Shown here one piece after another: positions 49,096 to 61,003 of a DNA stretch of 64,000 nt. The stretch lies in NCBI GenBank assembly GCA_947034885.2, contig OX344750.2, forward strand, positions 16,672,053 through 16,736,052. Reading direction: 5' to 3'. The notes below the pieces were generated by a model that searched no databases, was not told the DNA's origin, and worked only from the letters and a program-made list of their open reading frames with translations. A program made the position numbers and the translations under genes. Source of the DNA: Thuidium tamariscinum (lineage: Eukaryota > Streptophyta > Bryopsida > Hypnales > Thuidiaceae). Each line of letters begins with the position of its first letter. Within the stretch, counting starts at the first letter, position 1.

Positions 49096-51347
49096 AGGAA
49101 TTATGGTTGAAGCACCCAAAATTAATATGAGTTGTTCTTAGACACTTAAAAAAGAACCTAAATCCAAGCATAAGTAGACCTGAAGTAGACATGTGGGGTT
49201 CGAAAGTAGACATGTGAGATTCCATGTAGTTGCAAAATGGCCAATCACCCAAGTGAGATTCAAGATTCAAGTGTGTTACTTACGAGTGTTTATTGTGCCT
49301 CTTTTGGTCTTGGCTTAGTGTCCATAGTAGGTGCATCTCAATAGTTGTTAAAAAATTTGTAATACATTCTTACAAGCTTGAGAAAATAAGAAATTGATTG
49401 TGTTGGTTTCTTTGACCATTTCCCAGCAAACACACATCATTTTATGTTGTAGTCACCCTCAAGATTTGTCAATCTGAAACAAGTGTCGCTTTGGCTTCGT
49501 AGTTAGGTTCAATAGAGGAGAGGTGTTGTGAGTTAGATTGTAGTTATTTGAAAAAACAAAAAAAATTCTTTCGCCGGGGCTTGTCTATTGGTTCGCGTGT
49601 ACTTTTCCCTGGTAATTGTCCATGTGTTTCCAAAAAAAACCAAAAAAACAAGTGTGGCTTTTAGGTGCATCTACCATACAGGATTCATGAATGTATAATA
49701 AGAACTTATAGAGCCCTGAATAAAGTAATAAACTGAACTTCTGCGATCCTGGTGGGCCAATCGGAAAATGGCAAGATTTCAGTTATAGCAAGGTCCCAGG
49801 TCTTGTCTCCCTTCAGTTTCCCATTTTAGCAATGTCCGACAGGGCCATTGAAAAATTAGTTGGATAATAAAACAGCGCCGATTTCTAATTCAGATTTCTT
49901 ATCATTCCATCCTCTGATCCTCTCCTTCTTGGGGGAAGGGAAGGGGGCTCGGCGGCCACTTCGACCGACCCCAGCCAGCCTTGCTAAGCTTATTTTAAAA
50001 TGACTTCCACGATCTAGGAAAGCTGAATTACGGCTTTGATACCAGAATATTCACTACCAGAATAGGGCTTTACCAGAACGGACGTGCCTTACCAGAATTC
50101 CAGAAATTTAACTCCTCGTTTCCGGAAACAAGATGCCCCAATTCACGCAACAGCATGATTATGAAAACAAGGTTGTGATTGTTTCCGTTGATATGCCTTT
50201 TTACTGTACAAGATTTCAGAATTGCGTGAGATTTCTAACATCGAAACATGACGGAGGGGATCTTACGAAAAATAGAGCATGTACTGACACATGGCCTTGC
50301 ACTTCTTCAGCAAGTCATCACTGGATTTAAGGTACGGCACATGGCCGGCTATTGATCAATAAACTCACTGGACAGTCATGTGATTTAAAAGTACAGAAAA
50401 ACCCTATTTAAGTTACTCCAATGTTGGAGGTCCAGAATGCAGATGCAACCCTAACCGCCACGATAACAGTACATGAAAAAAAAAAGTGTACAAATGTACG
50501 TGTCACACCAGTTCCATAAAGAACCGAGAGAGCTATTCTCGCTTTCTATGACCTGCCAAATGATAAAAGACTTGACTGTAGAAAAACAATTCACAAATGA
50601 GCGGAGAACGACAGGAAATGGGTGGACATTCTTGGGGTACTGTATACTAACTTCGAATGAAATCAATCAATCCTGATGAAGCACACAGCAGCAAGTATAC
50701 TCATACGAATTGAAGCAATCCTCTTCTCATGCCTTTGCCAATAATTTACAGTTAATTTAGGCGACCCCTCAACTAAACTAAACCTGAAAGTAAACCTTTC
50801 CTATCACCCCACGGAGCCATGCAATTTGAAAGAAAGTGGAAGAGGGTTTAGGGTTGTACCGGTCACCCTGTGCTTCTCACAGAGAACACCCTGTCCTCTC
50901 TCGGAGAATCCTAGATCTCCAAGATCTAATGATCCTGCATTAATCTAAACAACAGGGTTACCTTCGACAATCTTGTATTAGAACTAGACCTTTTCCTGTC
51001 ACTTTCATTGCCACATAGCACAATGCTAATGCAGTTTGAAGGAGGGAGAATGCTTTAGAGGAATAACCCCCAACACTATCACAGAGGGTTATGTCCGATG
51101 ACCGAGTCCGATAACCGACTCAGAGCTCACAGCACATAACTCAAAACTCTGAATGAGCTGTAGTGGATCTAATGCTCGTGGTTTAGTCTAGAGCAGAGTG
51201 TTGATTCCAACTAGAATTAGTGAAGACTGTAATGTACACGTTAGAGCATATCAACCAACTAATCTTCCCACAAATCAGCTCACTAATTCATCCCCCCCAT
51301 CACCAACCAACCGAGATCAAAGATGGAGTACTACAGAGGGTTTTGTA
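49096..51347. other. Flank and probable 3' UTR of the NPH3-domain gene
   Basis: AT content falls from about 49,700 onward. No conserved coding frame was found. TACCAGAA recurs four times within 50,040-50,100. The part adjoining 51,347 probably contains the 3' UTR of the NPH3 gene. Confidence 0.4.
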
Positions 51348-53680
51348 TCAGGATATGGAGTTGCGCCATCTTTGCACAGTGAACGCGGACGACACGGAAT
51401 GTGACCTGCGGCGCTGTTCGGGTCCGCGCTGCTTAACAGGCGCGCGTGGCGTGCTGAAATTGGAGTGCGAGACACGAGCGGCGTCGCCGGAAGCATGTGT
51501 TGGGGCCATGGAGGCATCGTCATCTTTGTGCACGTACTCCAACTCCGATTTCGAATTGTGGAATAAGCTCGGCGGTTTCAACGTGTTGCTCAGCTTTCTC
51601 CACCCGGACGTCCAGCCCGAGGAGGAATGTGCTTTGGACTTTGCCTTGTTCTCGACCTGTGGAGACAGCATTTGTTGTATTTCTAATGTCAGGGATAGCA
51701 AATCGGAAAGCTTAAGGCAACCACACCTTCATGCGAATATTTAACCTTAGTCCTTACTGTTAGACTAACCAAAACATTATTTATTTTTGTTTGGAGCTGC
51801 AAGGGGATTCAGGTCCACCGAACTACGCCTTGTTTGGATACTGTATGCAGAAGTTACAAGCGTTCAAAGTTTTAATTGGTAGATGACCTAAATCGATGTT
51901 GAGGTAGTGCATATTGTCAAAATCAATAGGTACTCATCATGCAAAATTTTAGGATGCTGCATTTCAGTCCATGTTACAGTTAAGTACTTCTACCTAGTTT
52001 CGTGTTTTTAAGTGGAATCAAACACTTTATATCAGAAGCTACACATGAGAAGCTACATTGTGGATAGGTGCAATTGATCTCGGGCAAGAAATGGAAAAAA
52101 ATTGGATTATAGAGGAAGCAACGGGCGACAGACCGAATGAGAGAAATGATTTTGGTTACCTGTTGCGTCAGGGACTCGTGTTCGAGATGAGCGTATTTGG
52201 CTTTCATTCTTTCCATATCTTGCTTGAGGTACTTGATGTCTTGTCGTGCAGCAAGCCAGCTTTCACGGAGGGAGAGGCCGTCGGCTTCCGAGTCGTCTTG
52301 GCGAGAGACGGCGCTCTGACCACCGGCTTGCGAATGGTCGCGAGCGGAAGGGTAAGCGCTGCCATCATGGTCACGAATTTTCTTGGAAGAGTTCCCGGAG
52401 ATGGCGCTCCGAAGCTTGACTTGCTCACTGAAGAGCACCTGCAAGTAAACAAATATGAAGTTGGTAAGGTTGTACTTACGGAAGTTGAGAGCTAAAGTCT
52501 ATGAGGAATTTCAGTTTACCTGGACGACAACGCGAAGAGGGAGACGCTCGTTCTGCGCAGCATGCAGACAAGCTTCAATGGACAGTCGCTGGCAATCCAT
52601 AACACGGCATAGTTTCTTCCGCTCGTGCTCTGTCATAGTTGGATGTGCCTGTGGAGTTTACAGCACCAATTGTCTTAGAAATGCATAATATCCAAAAAAT
52701 GAATTGTTTAAGTTCCTCTCAAAGGAGGAACGTCTGGCCACAGGTCGACGTGAAGGCCATGATGTACCTTCAAACGAAAAAACGGTTTTCCATTAGAGCA
52801 AGGTTTTTCCAATAGAAATAAGTCGAAGTAGGGCATGCCTTTAGGTATGTATCAACAGCTCTATACAATCCGTCATCGGTCGCGCGCGAAAATTGAGGCA
52901 ACGACTCGGCCAGGTTCTGAAACCTCGCCAGCGGCAGGTTTGCATCTCTGGCAACTTCGGCCAGGTACGCATCCATGAGCTTGGCCACTTTCATCTGAGT
53001 CATGCTCGGGGTCATTAACGGTTTACTGACACCATTCTCGAAAACGTGAAGCCGCTTACCGGACTTCACATTGGCAGTGGGACTCACAACGCCCGATTGG
53101 TCCTGAAGTAGTACAACACAGAATGATCACCACAACGAATTCAACCGCAGCCAGGTACTGTTGTCTAGGAAGCCCTAACTTCAAGGTTGCAAGCATGGAT
53201 TGACTTGTCACATGACCATTCCTTAAAACAATATTATCGCCATATCATGCAGTTTCATAATGTGGAAGTTAGACTGCACTTTTTGGTTTAGATCTGAAGG
53301 CCCATGGACACTTCTTCAGATCATGCGTAAAAATAGACGGAAACAGACCTTGAGTAAGAATTGTTCGAAAATGCGTTGGGCAACGTCGAGATCATACATC
53401 GTCGGACTGGACGGATTGGAAGACGGAATCAGAAGATCGCTCAAGGACGCATGCTCGAGCTGGCAGCCAACCCGCCTCTCGAGCTCTTCTCTGCACTCAG
53501 TGCTGACGCCAAACACACACGCCGCGCGCAGCAGGTGGAACAAGAAGCTGCAGGAGACTCCATCCTGCTGAGCCGGCAACATGGCAACCACGCCTTCCAC
53601 CAATGCTCTGTTCTCCTCCTGGTCCAGACACTCATACAGGTTAAGAACAGGATTATTCGACCAGTCTCTTAATAGGTAGA
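51348..53680 (-). CDS. NPH3-domain protein, C-terminal exons (BTB half missing)
   Basis: NPH3/RPT2-like proteins are plant adaptors for CUL3 ubiquitin ligases in phototropin signalling at the plasma membrane. Exons in transcript order: about 53680-53349, 53102-52839, 52648-52520, 52438-52160, 51656-51348 (stop 51,350-51,348). All are open and phase-consistent, giving about 430 residues. Diagnostic segments are [83 protein letters not shown] and [14 protein letters not shown], followed by a coiled coil ([16 protein letters not shown]). The N-terminal BTB domain is not found upstream, where a copy of the OLA1 5' end lies instead. The second donor reads GC, not GT. The first acceptor (after GAGAAG) is uncertain. 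The gene may be a truncated but expressed copy or an early pseudogene. Confidence 0.88.
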
Positions 53681-53714
53681 CTTCTCAACAACAAAAATTT
53701 CGATTTCGTGAGAC

Positions 53715-54560
53715 CATCCCTTACAGTCAGCATGATTAGTTTAAATACTGACGCCTACAGCTAAGAAGCGAAAGCCTACAACTCATGCGAAATCACAAAT
53801 GAGCACCTCAGAAAGTATCCTGATTTACAAATTCTTTCACTCTCCCCGACAATTATTCCCCAAAATCGTCAATTATAAAAACGCAAACAAAACTGCGTCT
53901 GCTGTTCTTAACAACCTCCTGTAATCTACGGAATGGACACTTAAAATTGTCACTCGATCAGGTGTCAGCAGGCGTACATCCGTCTTACAAATCACTACGT
54001 ACTTATCGTAAACCAACATCTATCATGAAGAGATTGGACAACAACAAAAAAATTCTTTCTTCATAACTTGTATCCAGATAACGAATTCTTTGCCACATTG
54101 CAATCCTCCTTCATTCGAAACGAGAACATACATTCACAAAATTGAATAGTCTTATAATAGGAGCTGTGCGATTTCGGAGGAATCTTCGAGTTCAAAACTG
54201 GATCAGGTGAATTCAAATCCAATCGCGAACCTGAACACGGTGTTCTCGCAAGCAAGATTCCCAAGAACGACGTAACAACTAGCAACAGTACGTGGCCGGA
54301 CCGGAGAATGTGATGGTAGCTAGCTAGAAAACGTACGATTCCCATCTTCAAGTTGGAGGAGAAGCGACCGAGGACGGGGCGCTCAGTCGGAGCCTCCTTG
54401 CCCTTGGCTGTCTTGGGCGGCATGGCGTCACGCAGCAGCTGGAGACGCTGGCGATCGTTGATGAATCTGTTGCGGAAACTCCAAGTCCAGTGAAGAAGGC
54501 ACCCGTCAGTCAGTCAGTCAGTCGGCCAGTGTAGGGAGAGACGCTCCTGGGCAGAGTCAG
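53715..54560 (-). repeat. Duplicate of OLA1 promoter, exon 1 and intron 1
   Basis: This region aligns with 35,250-36,080. Exon 1 is intact at 54,423-54,337 and encodes MPPKTAKGKEAPTERPVLGR and nine more residues, differing from OLA1 by a few substitutions. It keeps the ATC/GTACGT donor. Most of intron 1 is present but the copy stops before the exon-2 acceptor, and exons 2 onward are absent. The next coding sequence downstream is the first retained NPH3 exon, about 650 bp away on the same strand. Confidence 0.9.
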
Positions 54561-55140
54561 TGTAGGCTTGGAGAGAAAAATACAGGGAAACCTGGCAATC
54601 CAAGCGCACTGCCCTAACGTCCACGGCGCTGACGACGGACGGGACGAGAGGGGGCGCGGGGGCGGGGGCCGGGGCCGGCCGGCGACCCCGGGACGACCGA
54701 GCATCTCTGGGTTTATTTGGGGTTTTTTTATTTTTGAAAAAAGCGAGGGAACTGACCCGCACTGAGAGCGTGGAGGGCTGGGGTGAACTGATGACCAGCC
54801 CTTTTCTTTTACTTTTTGAGAAAGTGCCAAGATGGCGATCACTTCAACATTCATCCATTGTATTTCAACATTCATCCATCTTTGGGGCTTAAAAACACTT
54901 TTCCGACATATTCATACACTTTTTCATCCAAATTTGGCAACTTCATCCATATTTTAAAGAGATTTGAAAATTTTCTGGCAAAAAAACATTACTTTTATCT
55001 GGCGAAAAAAAGTCATTTATTTGGAATGGTGCAATCTGGCTACACAGTGCTGGAAAAAAAAGGCTGCTGATGTCCCCCTCGCTTTGAAATTTTCTATTTT
55101 CCACGCATAATAAAATTTGCAAATTCAGTGTGAATTCATA
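54561..55140. other. GC-rich to AT-rich transition
   Basis: A GC-rich patch at 54,600-54,710 (GGGGGCGCGG-type sequence) lies upstream of the duplicated OLA1 first exon and may belong to its promoter. AT-rich spacer with no gene follows. Confidence 0.4.
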
Positions 55141-55412
55141 AGGTGGGTACACCTAAAATGGCCACTTATTCTTACTGTGCCTAGTTCCTGTCATCATGCA
55201 ATTCAGATTTTTATATAGTCTTGTTGGTGAGTGAAAACATGTTCCAACGCACCAAAGAACATAGGATTTGGATACCGTATGCAAAAGTTATTAATGGTTA
55301 AAGTCTGTTTTTGAAATTGTCATCTACAGTCTACGTACATGACTGATTTCAGAAATGTATGCACATTGTAGATGGCGCTTTTAGGTCAGGTGCCATTTGG
55401 GGTGTACCTACC
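55141..55412. mobile_element. PIF/Harbinger-like MITE, copy 2 (272 bp)
   Basis: It aligns along its full length with 6,893-7,161. The ends are GGTGGGTACACC and GGTGTACCTACC. The right flank is TTA and the left flank is ATA, a decayed duplication. Confidence 0.8.
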
Positions 55413-55444
55413 TTATTTGCAATAAGAGGTCACAAATTTGACTC

Positions 55445-56061
55445 TTAACCCCACTATATGCCCAAGGCCTGTTTTAAGCTTCTTAGAATTTACTCTAAAT
55501 TGAACAAAAATCTAACATTTTGATGAGTGGAATCAATTTTTTTCAATTGTAACCAGACACATTCAAAGTAGACATGTTAGAGATGACATAGGAAAAGAAA
55601 ACACAACAATATCACTTACGGATTGAAAGATTATGATGTTTGATCATGAGGGTGTAAAAACTATAAAAATCTTTGAGCTCTCTTTTTGCATGTCAAATCT
55701 AAAATGTTGTTCACCAAAAAAATAGGAGGTTGAAGGGCCTAACAAGTATAACCCCAATCAATTTTTTTAAATGAATTTGTAGTGTGATTTTTTCTCTAAG
55801 ATCTAGTGAATTTGAGGCTCATTTTCAAGAGCCCTTAATACCACGGAATGTCAAGATTGCAATGGGTACCCTTGCACTAAATCTTGAATAGAAAAATCAT
55901 AATCATTCATTTTCCAAATCGCATTATTGGTACTCAAACTAGACTTCAAAAAGAATCTTTCAAAAATACAAATTACTAAAAATAGAAATTTGGTAAGGTT
56001 TCATTTAACTTCAAAGTTTCTTGGACACCACTTTTAGGTGCTTTAGGCATTTAGGGGTTAA
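55445..56061. mobile_element. Possible TTAA TIR element F (617 bp)
   Basis: The left end TTAACCCCACTATATGCC and the reverse complement of the right end TTAACCCCTAAATGCC match if a 2-bp gap is allowed. TTAA stands at both edges. The interior is AT-rich and non-coding. Confidence 0.4.
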
Positions 56062-56999
56062 CCCTCAAACATTGAGGTGGATGTTTTGTGTCTGATGAAT
56101 GACAAAGAATTTTCCCTTGTAGGATAGAAGTGCAACTATTCATCCTCAGTATTAGGAGTGGAAAAGGAAGATGTTCTATAGTACTTTGACTTCCAATGAG
56201 TATATTTGGCTTATTAAAAGTAGATGATGTCACACTGTATCAAAATGCATGATTTCTACAACCACCAAACTATCGTTTAAGGATTAAAGAATTATGTTGT
56301 TTGCTAATGGAGTATGCTTGTAAAGCAACCCTTCAAAGGTTGATTGACCTTTTCCATGGATTTCAAATGTATAGAAGAATTTTTCCTTATATTTCACTTA
56401 AAGAAAAATTAATGTCGAATTTAATACAAGTCATTTTTGTTTATCTAGAGCATTGTTGAATTATTTATGAATTTTCAAAGAAATATATTGTAGAAGCCTA
56501 TTTCTAATTTGTAGTCCTTGCAAAATCCATACATGCATAGTTTGGAAAAAATATGATTTTCCAAAACAAGCATTGCATCATGCAAAAAAACATATAAAGT
56601 TTCCAAAATAAAACCCTTACTAGAATTTGAATGGAAGCTTGAATCAATCATTATTTCAGATTTTTTTGCATCAATAAAAAGGTAGTTGGATTTCCAATTC
56701 TCATTTTGAAAAAAATTAATGGACACCTATCCACTTAGTTAAAAATGAACTTGCTACAACTTTTAAACTAACCATTGGAGAAATATGAACCAAATCATAT
56801 TATACTATGACACAATCAATAATCCATTTTTGACTATCACATATCCATTTTAGAGCCTCGTAGGGGATGATTTGATGAAGAAAGTTAGTTTAAAAGCCCA
56901 CTCCTATACTTGACAGTTTTTTTCAAAGAAGGAGAGTTAAGGTTTATAAGAATCTAATCAGTCTAACCTATTGCCCGTATTGTGGCCATGTTGGAACCC
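56062..56999. other. AT-rich intergenic DNA
   Basis: No gene was found. Segment 56,085-56,165 resembles 3,790-3,870 (GACAAAGAATT followed by a CAACTATTCATCCT-like run), so it belongs to a dispersed family. Confidence 0.45.
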
Positions 57000-57448
57000 T
57001 GAACGCCATAGGAAAGTCAACCAAAAGTGTCTTCATAGTTTAAAAGTCCAATTCAAAGTTTTGTACCTTTTGCATCCAATGTCCGAATTCAATCAAACTT
57101 ATTGGAAAATCTGAGTTCTTTCTTTTAGTTTGTGTAGTAGAATTTTTAGGTCAATCCAAGATGTAATGATTTTTTGAAATTCAATCAAACTTCACAAGTT
57201 CAATTTTAATTCAACAAATTGCACTTGATGTCTGCAACTTTGAGGGCTTGTATCTCCTTCATCTAATGTTTATTTTTAATAAAGTTTATAGAATTATGTT
57301 CTTCTAAAAGTCTAGTAATTGCGATAAAATTTACATATCAATCCAAGTTGTTTTGAATGTTTGGAAGCAATTCGAAGTTCAAAAACCATACATTCTTGGA
57401 TTACAATGAACTTTGACATCTTGTTTCATCTTCATATGACATCTATTT
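57000..57448 (-). repeat. Repeat R1, inverted copy, first part
   Basis: This matches the reverse complement of 3,230-3,560. The copy breaks at 57,448 exactly where the CACTA element starts and resumes at 61,288. Confidence 0.7.
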
Positions 57449-57739
57449 CACTACAAGAGAAAGGGGTGTTTTAAGTGAGATTTTAAGTCAAAAAATGCAT
57501 ATTGAAAGGTCATGTACTTGAAGTAAAATTTGCTTAAAATCATGTGTCTAGGACTTGCATTAAAATACCTTGATGAAAGGTCAATTTAATGAATTTGGCA
57601 TGTCTTTTCAGCATTCTTAAAAGACAACTCAAACTAGAAACAAAATCTTCTATAGGAGACATTCTACTTTGTAAAAATTTATACATTTTAGAGAGCCAAA
57701 ATCACCAAGAAATTTTATTTCTTACAAGAAGTCCAAATG

Positions 57740-57915
57740 TACATATGATGAAGTCTAAATCTATGAAAATTCCAAATCTATGAAAAAAAATCTAAAATCT
57801 ACGGAAAAAATCTGAAATCTAATAACAAATCTAAATCTATTAAGGAAACAAAAATCTAAGGAAAAAAAATCTAAAATCAAAGAACAAATCTAAATCTACA
57901 AAGAAAACTAAAATC
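57740..57915. repeat. AATCTAAA-type short tandem repeats
   Basis: Irregular units built on AAATCTA and AAAATCT recur about 15 times. They lie 290-470 bp inside the left end of the CACTA element, where subterminal repeats are usual in that superfamily. Confidence 0.6.
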
Positions 57916-58028
57916 TTCTTGCAACAAGCCATCCCGCAAGAAGCCATGTCAATCATCTCTCATGGCAGCAACATTTTCAAATTCCAAGGACTCCTGTTTT
58001 GTCAATTCTACACTCAAACCAGACACAA

Positions 58029-58055
58029 TGATAGGTGTTTTTCCAGAGAACAACA
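58029..58055. repeat. 27-bp direct repeat, copy 1
   Basis: TGATAGGTGTTTTTCCAGAG and the next seven bases are repeated exactly at 58,820-58,846. On the minus strand both copies sit in open frames reading LFSGKTPI. Confidence 0.85.
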
Positions 58056-58819
58056 CAGAAAATACAATTCCTAAATTCACGCCCCAGTTAAGTTTCAGAC
58101 GCCAAATTCTAAATACACTTCCTTCAAAAGTCTCCACAAATCTCCAATCACCCCTGTTTGTCACAAAAACTGTACCGTCTAGTTTTTTATATATACATTA
58201 CTGCGTCTTTTCTATATACATTACTGTTTGATGGAAACAAACATTAAACTACAGGAATGAAATTTTATCTCTCAATGTGACAATCTTATCTCACAATAAC
58301 ACACAAGATTTGAAAAATGTTGAAAATCAAGGTGAAACGTGATAAAAACAAGAAACGCATGTGCAACCCTTGACCTCTTGACTCCAACATACAAGATTGT
58401 TACCACATCTCATCTTCCAAAACCAAATGTCACACACGAGCCCACCCTTTCCAGTCGCCAATGCTCAAGACCTGCTACTGTGAGTTTGAAAATTCTTGTT
58501 TAGAATGATGTGAGCCGGTGGCTAGGTCTGCAAGCAACATCTCGGGAATGGCGCTCCTGAACTGCAAGAAAAGAAAGAAATAAGAGCGCGGCCTGGAGGG
58601 ACAAGTGACAAAAGAACACAGAGAAGAAAAAAGAGACAAAAACAAAGTACTGTAAGAGGCACCAGCGAGCAAGGTGGGACGCCCCCGGCCAAACTCCCGA
58701 ACGTTTGAAACATACCCCAGGCGCGAAGGAGAAGACACTAGAATGAAAAAGTGGAGGATCAATGAGAGCCAGGGGATGAAGCCTGTACATGCGCAAAGAT
58801 AGGGCCTTGTGGTGCGCAT

Positions 58820-58846
58820 TGATAGGTGTTTTTCCAGAGAACAACA
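58820..58846. repeat. 27-bp direct repeat, copy 2
   Basis: This is an exact copy of 58,029-58,055. It lies within a minus-strand open frame (58,856-58,500) that I do not recognise. Confidence 0.85.
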
Positions 58847-59279
58847 TTTTCGCCACTTCAGTTCTAAATATTCTCTAGATCAAGGTCTTTCACTGTCTGT
58901 CTGCAAGCATTGATCATTCCTGTTTTCGTTGAACAGGATCTTTTCGAATTCTCGAGGTCCACCGTTACTGTCGAGCTATAGTTGCAGACTTTTTCAGAGC
59001 ACGTTTTGCAGACTAATTAACTGAAGAGATTAGCCGAACATCCGACACCGCCAATTTACACAACTTGTCAAAGTTTCTGGAATTGAATCTGCTCCAAATT
59101 GCGTCATTGTAACAAATTTGTGGTAGGCATTATGATCAAGGCCCCAACACCTCAATCGTGATTCTCATACCTGGCATGGTGGGGTATGATAATTCATGGG
59201 AGCTCTGCAAAGCTGACGGAGATGCTCGCACTTCCACTTCCCCCGAACTCTGACGCGTCCTAGCTAGTCGCATCAATCC

Positions 59280-59906
59280 TTGCACACACAATTTTACCTC
59301 TCCCAAATCATTGCAACCAAGCCCTGGATGCGAACCATTCCAATACTATGTTCTAACTCAATACAGACGACTCGCACCCTCGCATTCCGACCGGAGTCAT
59401 GCGTCGAGTCTGTCCTTCACAACTCCGCGCAACAACAGAGGCTTCGGAAACGGAGGGTCAGCGCACCAATAGGGCTTCCTACACCAGTTCCTACGACACG
59501 CAAGGCGGATGAAGCCAAGCACTCCATAATTTTGCGTTCAGAAATTTTAGGGTTCAAGGCAGTTGCCCAAATTTATGGGGGCGAATATCTCACCGGAATA
59601 GGCCATGGCATCCTAGTTGTGCTCCGCGGCGTGCTAGCCCAACAGATTGGCGCCCACGCCGGGCGACCCCGTCGGACTCCTCACATGCGGCACCGTCTTC
59701 ACCAACAACACCAAAAACCGCAACGAGGACAACAACAACTGAATGGAGACGATGCAGAGCAAGCAGAGGATCCTGCAGAGACGAAGTTAAGCAGCTTGCC
59801 CACCCCAACATTCTGCACTCCAGCCTTGCTCATCAAGCTCTCCAACCTTACCTGTGGCTCAGGAAGTAGGTCAGCCTACAAGATCGAGCATTCATACTGG
59901 CCCTAG
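59280..59906 (+). CDS. Unrecognised 208-codon ORF inside the CACTA element
   Basis: This is the longest open frame in the transposon's interior. It is Arg/Gln/Thr-rich with low-complexity His/Gln stretches and a short hydrophobic segment. It shows none of the motifs of a CACTA transposase. It is most likely chance coding in GC-rich sequence, or antisense to captured exons. No function is proposed. Confidence 0.15.
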   Translation: MHTQFYLSQIIATKPWMRTIPILCSNSIQTTRTLAFRPESCVESVLHNSAQQQRLRKRRVSAPIGLPTPVPTTRKADEAKHSIILRSEILGFKAVAQIYGGEYLTGIGHGILVVLRGVLAQQIGAHAGRPRRTPHMRHRLHQQHQKPQRGQQQLNGDDAEQAEDPAETKLSSLPTPTFCTPALLIKLSNLTCGSGSRSAYKIEHSYWP

Positions 59907-60313
59907 AGAGAGAAGATATTATATTCACTAAGTTAGATAAACCTCTTGAATGTTCAGAGTAGGCGTATCTGAGTATCCGCACTAAATGAACTCCTTGTAT
60001 TGAAGATTTCATTCACTAGAATTCAGGGAGGCAGGTGGAATTGGAACAGGGAATTGATACGGTAGGTTTGTCATGTTCAAAGGGCTTTACATTTTCAGTA
60101 ACGAGTTCGAAATTAGTGATACATTCCTAATTCTGTCAATCATCTGTCTCTCTATCAACGAAATTCTGAACCAGTTGTTTTAAAGAAATAATGGTGATCA
60201 TCTGCCAATCCAATTCGGCAATCAACCGGATTGAATTCACTGTCAAAGAAGATTTGCAGAATGAAATGGCTTACTCTTTGCGTGCGAAAGACACTGACGA
60301 ATCTGGATGAAGG

Positions 60314-61003
60314 CTACGGAGGAAACAACCGTGCATGCAACCTGAGCAATCCCAACACGCCCGCCACCGTTGCCGCCCCCAACAAAGCGCCATAGCCCAA
60401 TGGAAAAGCTGCGCCAACAAATACCACCCGCACCACGCTCAAATTCACAGGCCTAGTCACAATGCTCACGAGTATGCCCCAAACCCTGAACCTTAAACCC
60501 TAAAAAACAAATCATCTCATAGCAGCAAATTGTGAACTATGAGGAGACCACGTCAAGGCAGCTCCAGATGAACAAGAATTAAACAATGTAGAAAAAAATT
60601 TCAGACGGGAGCGCACTTACCAACTACTGAAGCTACGTAAGTTCCAAGGCCGGCGCCAGCGCCGCAAAGGGAGACAGGAACAAGTGACCGCGACACCAGC
60701 GATCGGAGCTTGACGAAGATGCGAGATTGCACGATGGGCCAAAAGGCGGTGAAGAGACGGTTCTTGACCCAGCGCTTCACTCGTGACCAAACCCTAACCC
60801 CCATTCTCGACGATTATCGCAAATTCTTCGCCGACACTTCACCGCGCCGATCTACAGCTCCTTCTAATCCCGCGTTTCGATCTCTCTGCTTACCTTAAGT
60901 GCTTTCTTGAAGTGCAATTCGATTACGATGGCGTTGGCGATGAATGTGCGTGCCCAGGTGGTGGCGGCGCCGGTTGTTGCGAGCGTCCCGAGCTTGAGGC
61001 AGG
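60314..61003 (-). CDS. Candidate small membrane-protein gene or captured fragment
   Basis: Three minus-strand segments look exonic. The segment 61003-60894 lies between a TTCTTTTCTTCTAG acceptor and an AAG/GTAAGC donor, is GC3-rich, and reads TTWARTFIANAIVIELHFKK. The segment 60804 to about 60621 starts MGVRVWSRVKRWVKNRLF, continues through a Gly/Ala hydrophobic stretch (VSLCGAGAGLGTY) and ends at GTAAGT. The segment 60499-60314 reads FVGAAFPLGYGALLGAATVA and ends at TAG. The phases between segments do not all fit one simple model, and I do not recognise the family. It lies inside the CACTA element, so it may be captured exons. A plus-strand reading starting MALAMNVRAQVVAAPVVASV at 60,931 looks like a transit peptide but has no continuation. 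Confidence 0.35.
60789..60797. promoter_or_regulatory. Telo-box in captured region
   Basis: AAACCCTAA is found here, and related AAACCCT motifs lie at 60,481-60,501. These motifs usually lie near plant gene starts and support a host-gene origin of this sequence. Confidence 0.4.

Noticed and set aside
52058..52495. Plus-strand 145-codon ORF over the NPH3 region
   Set aside because: It is antisense to the NPH3 exon 52438-52160, which has clear family motifs in the minus frame.
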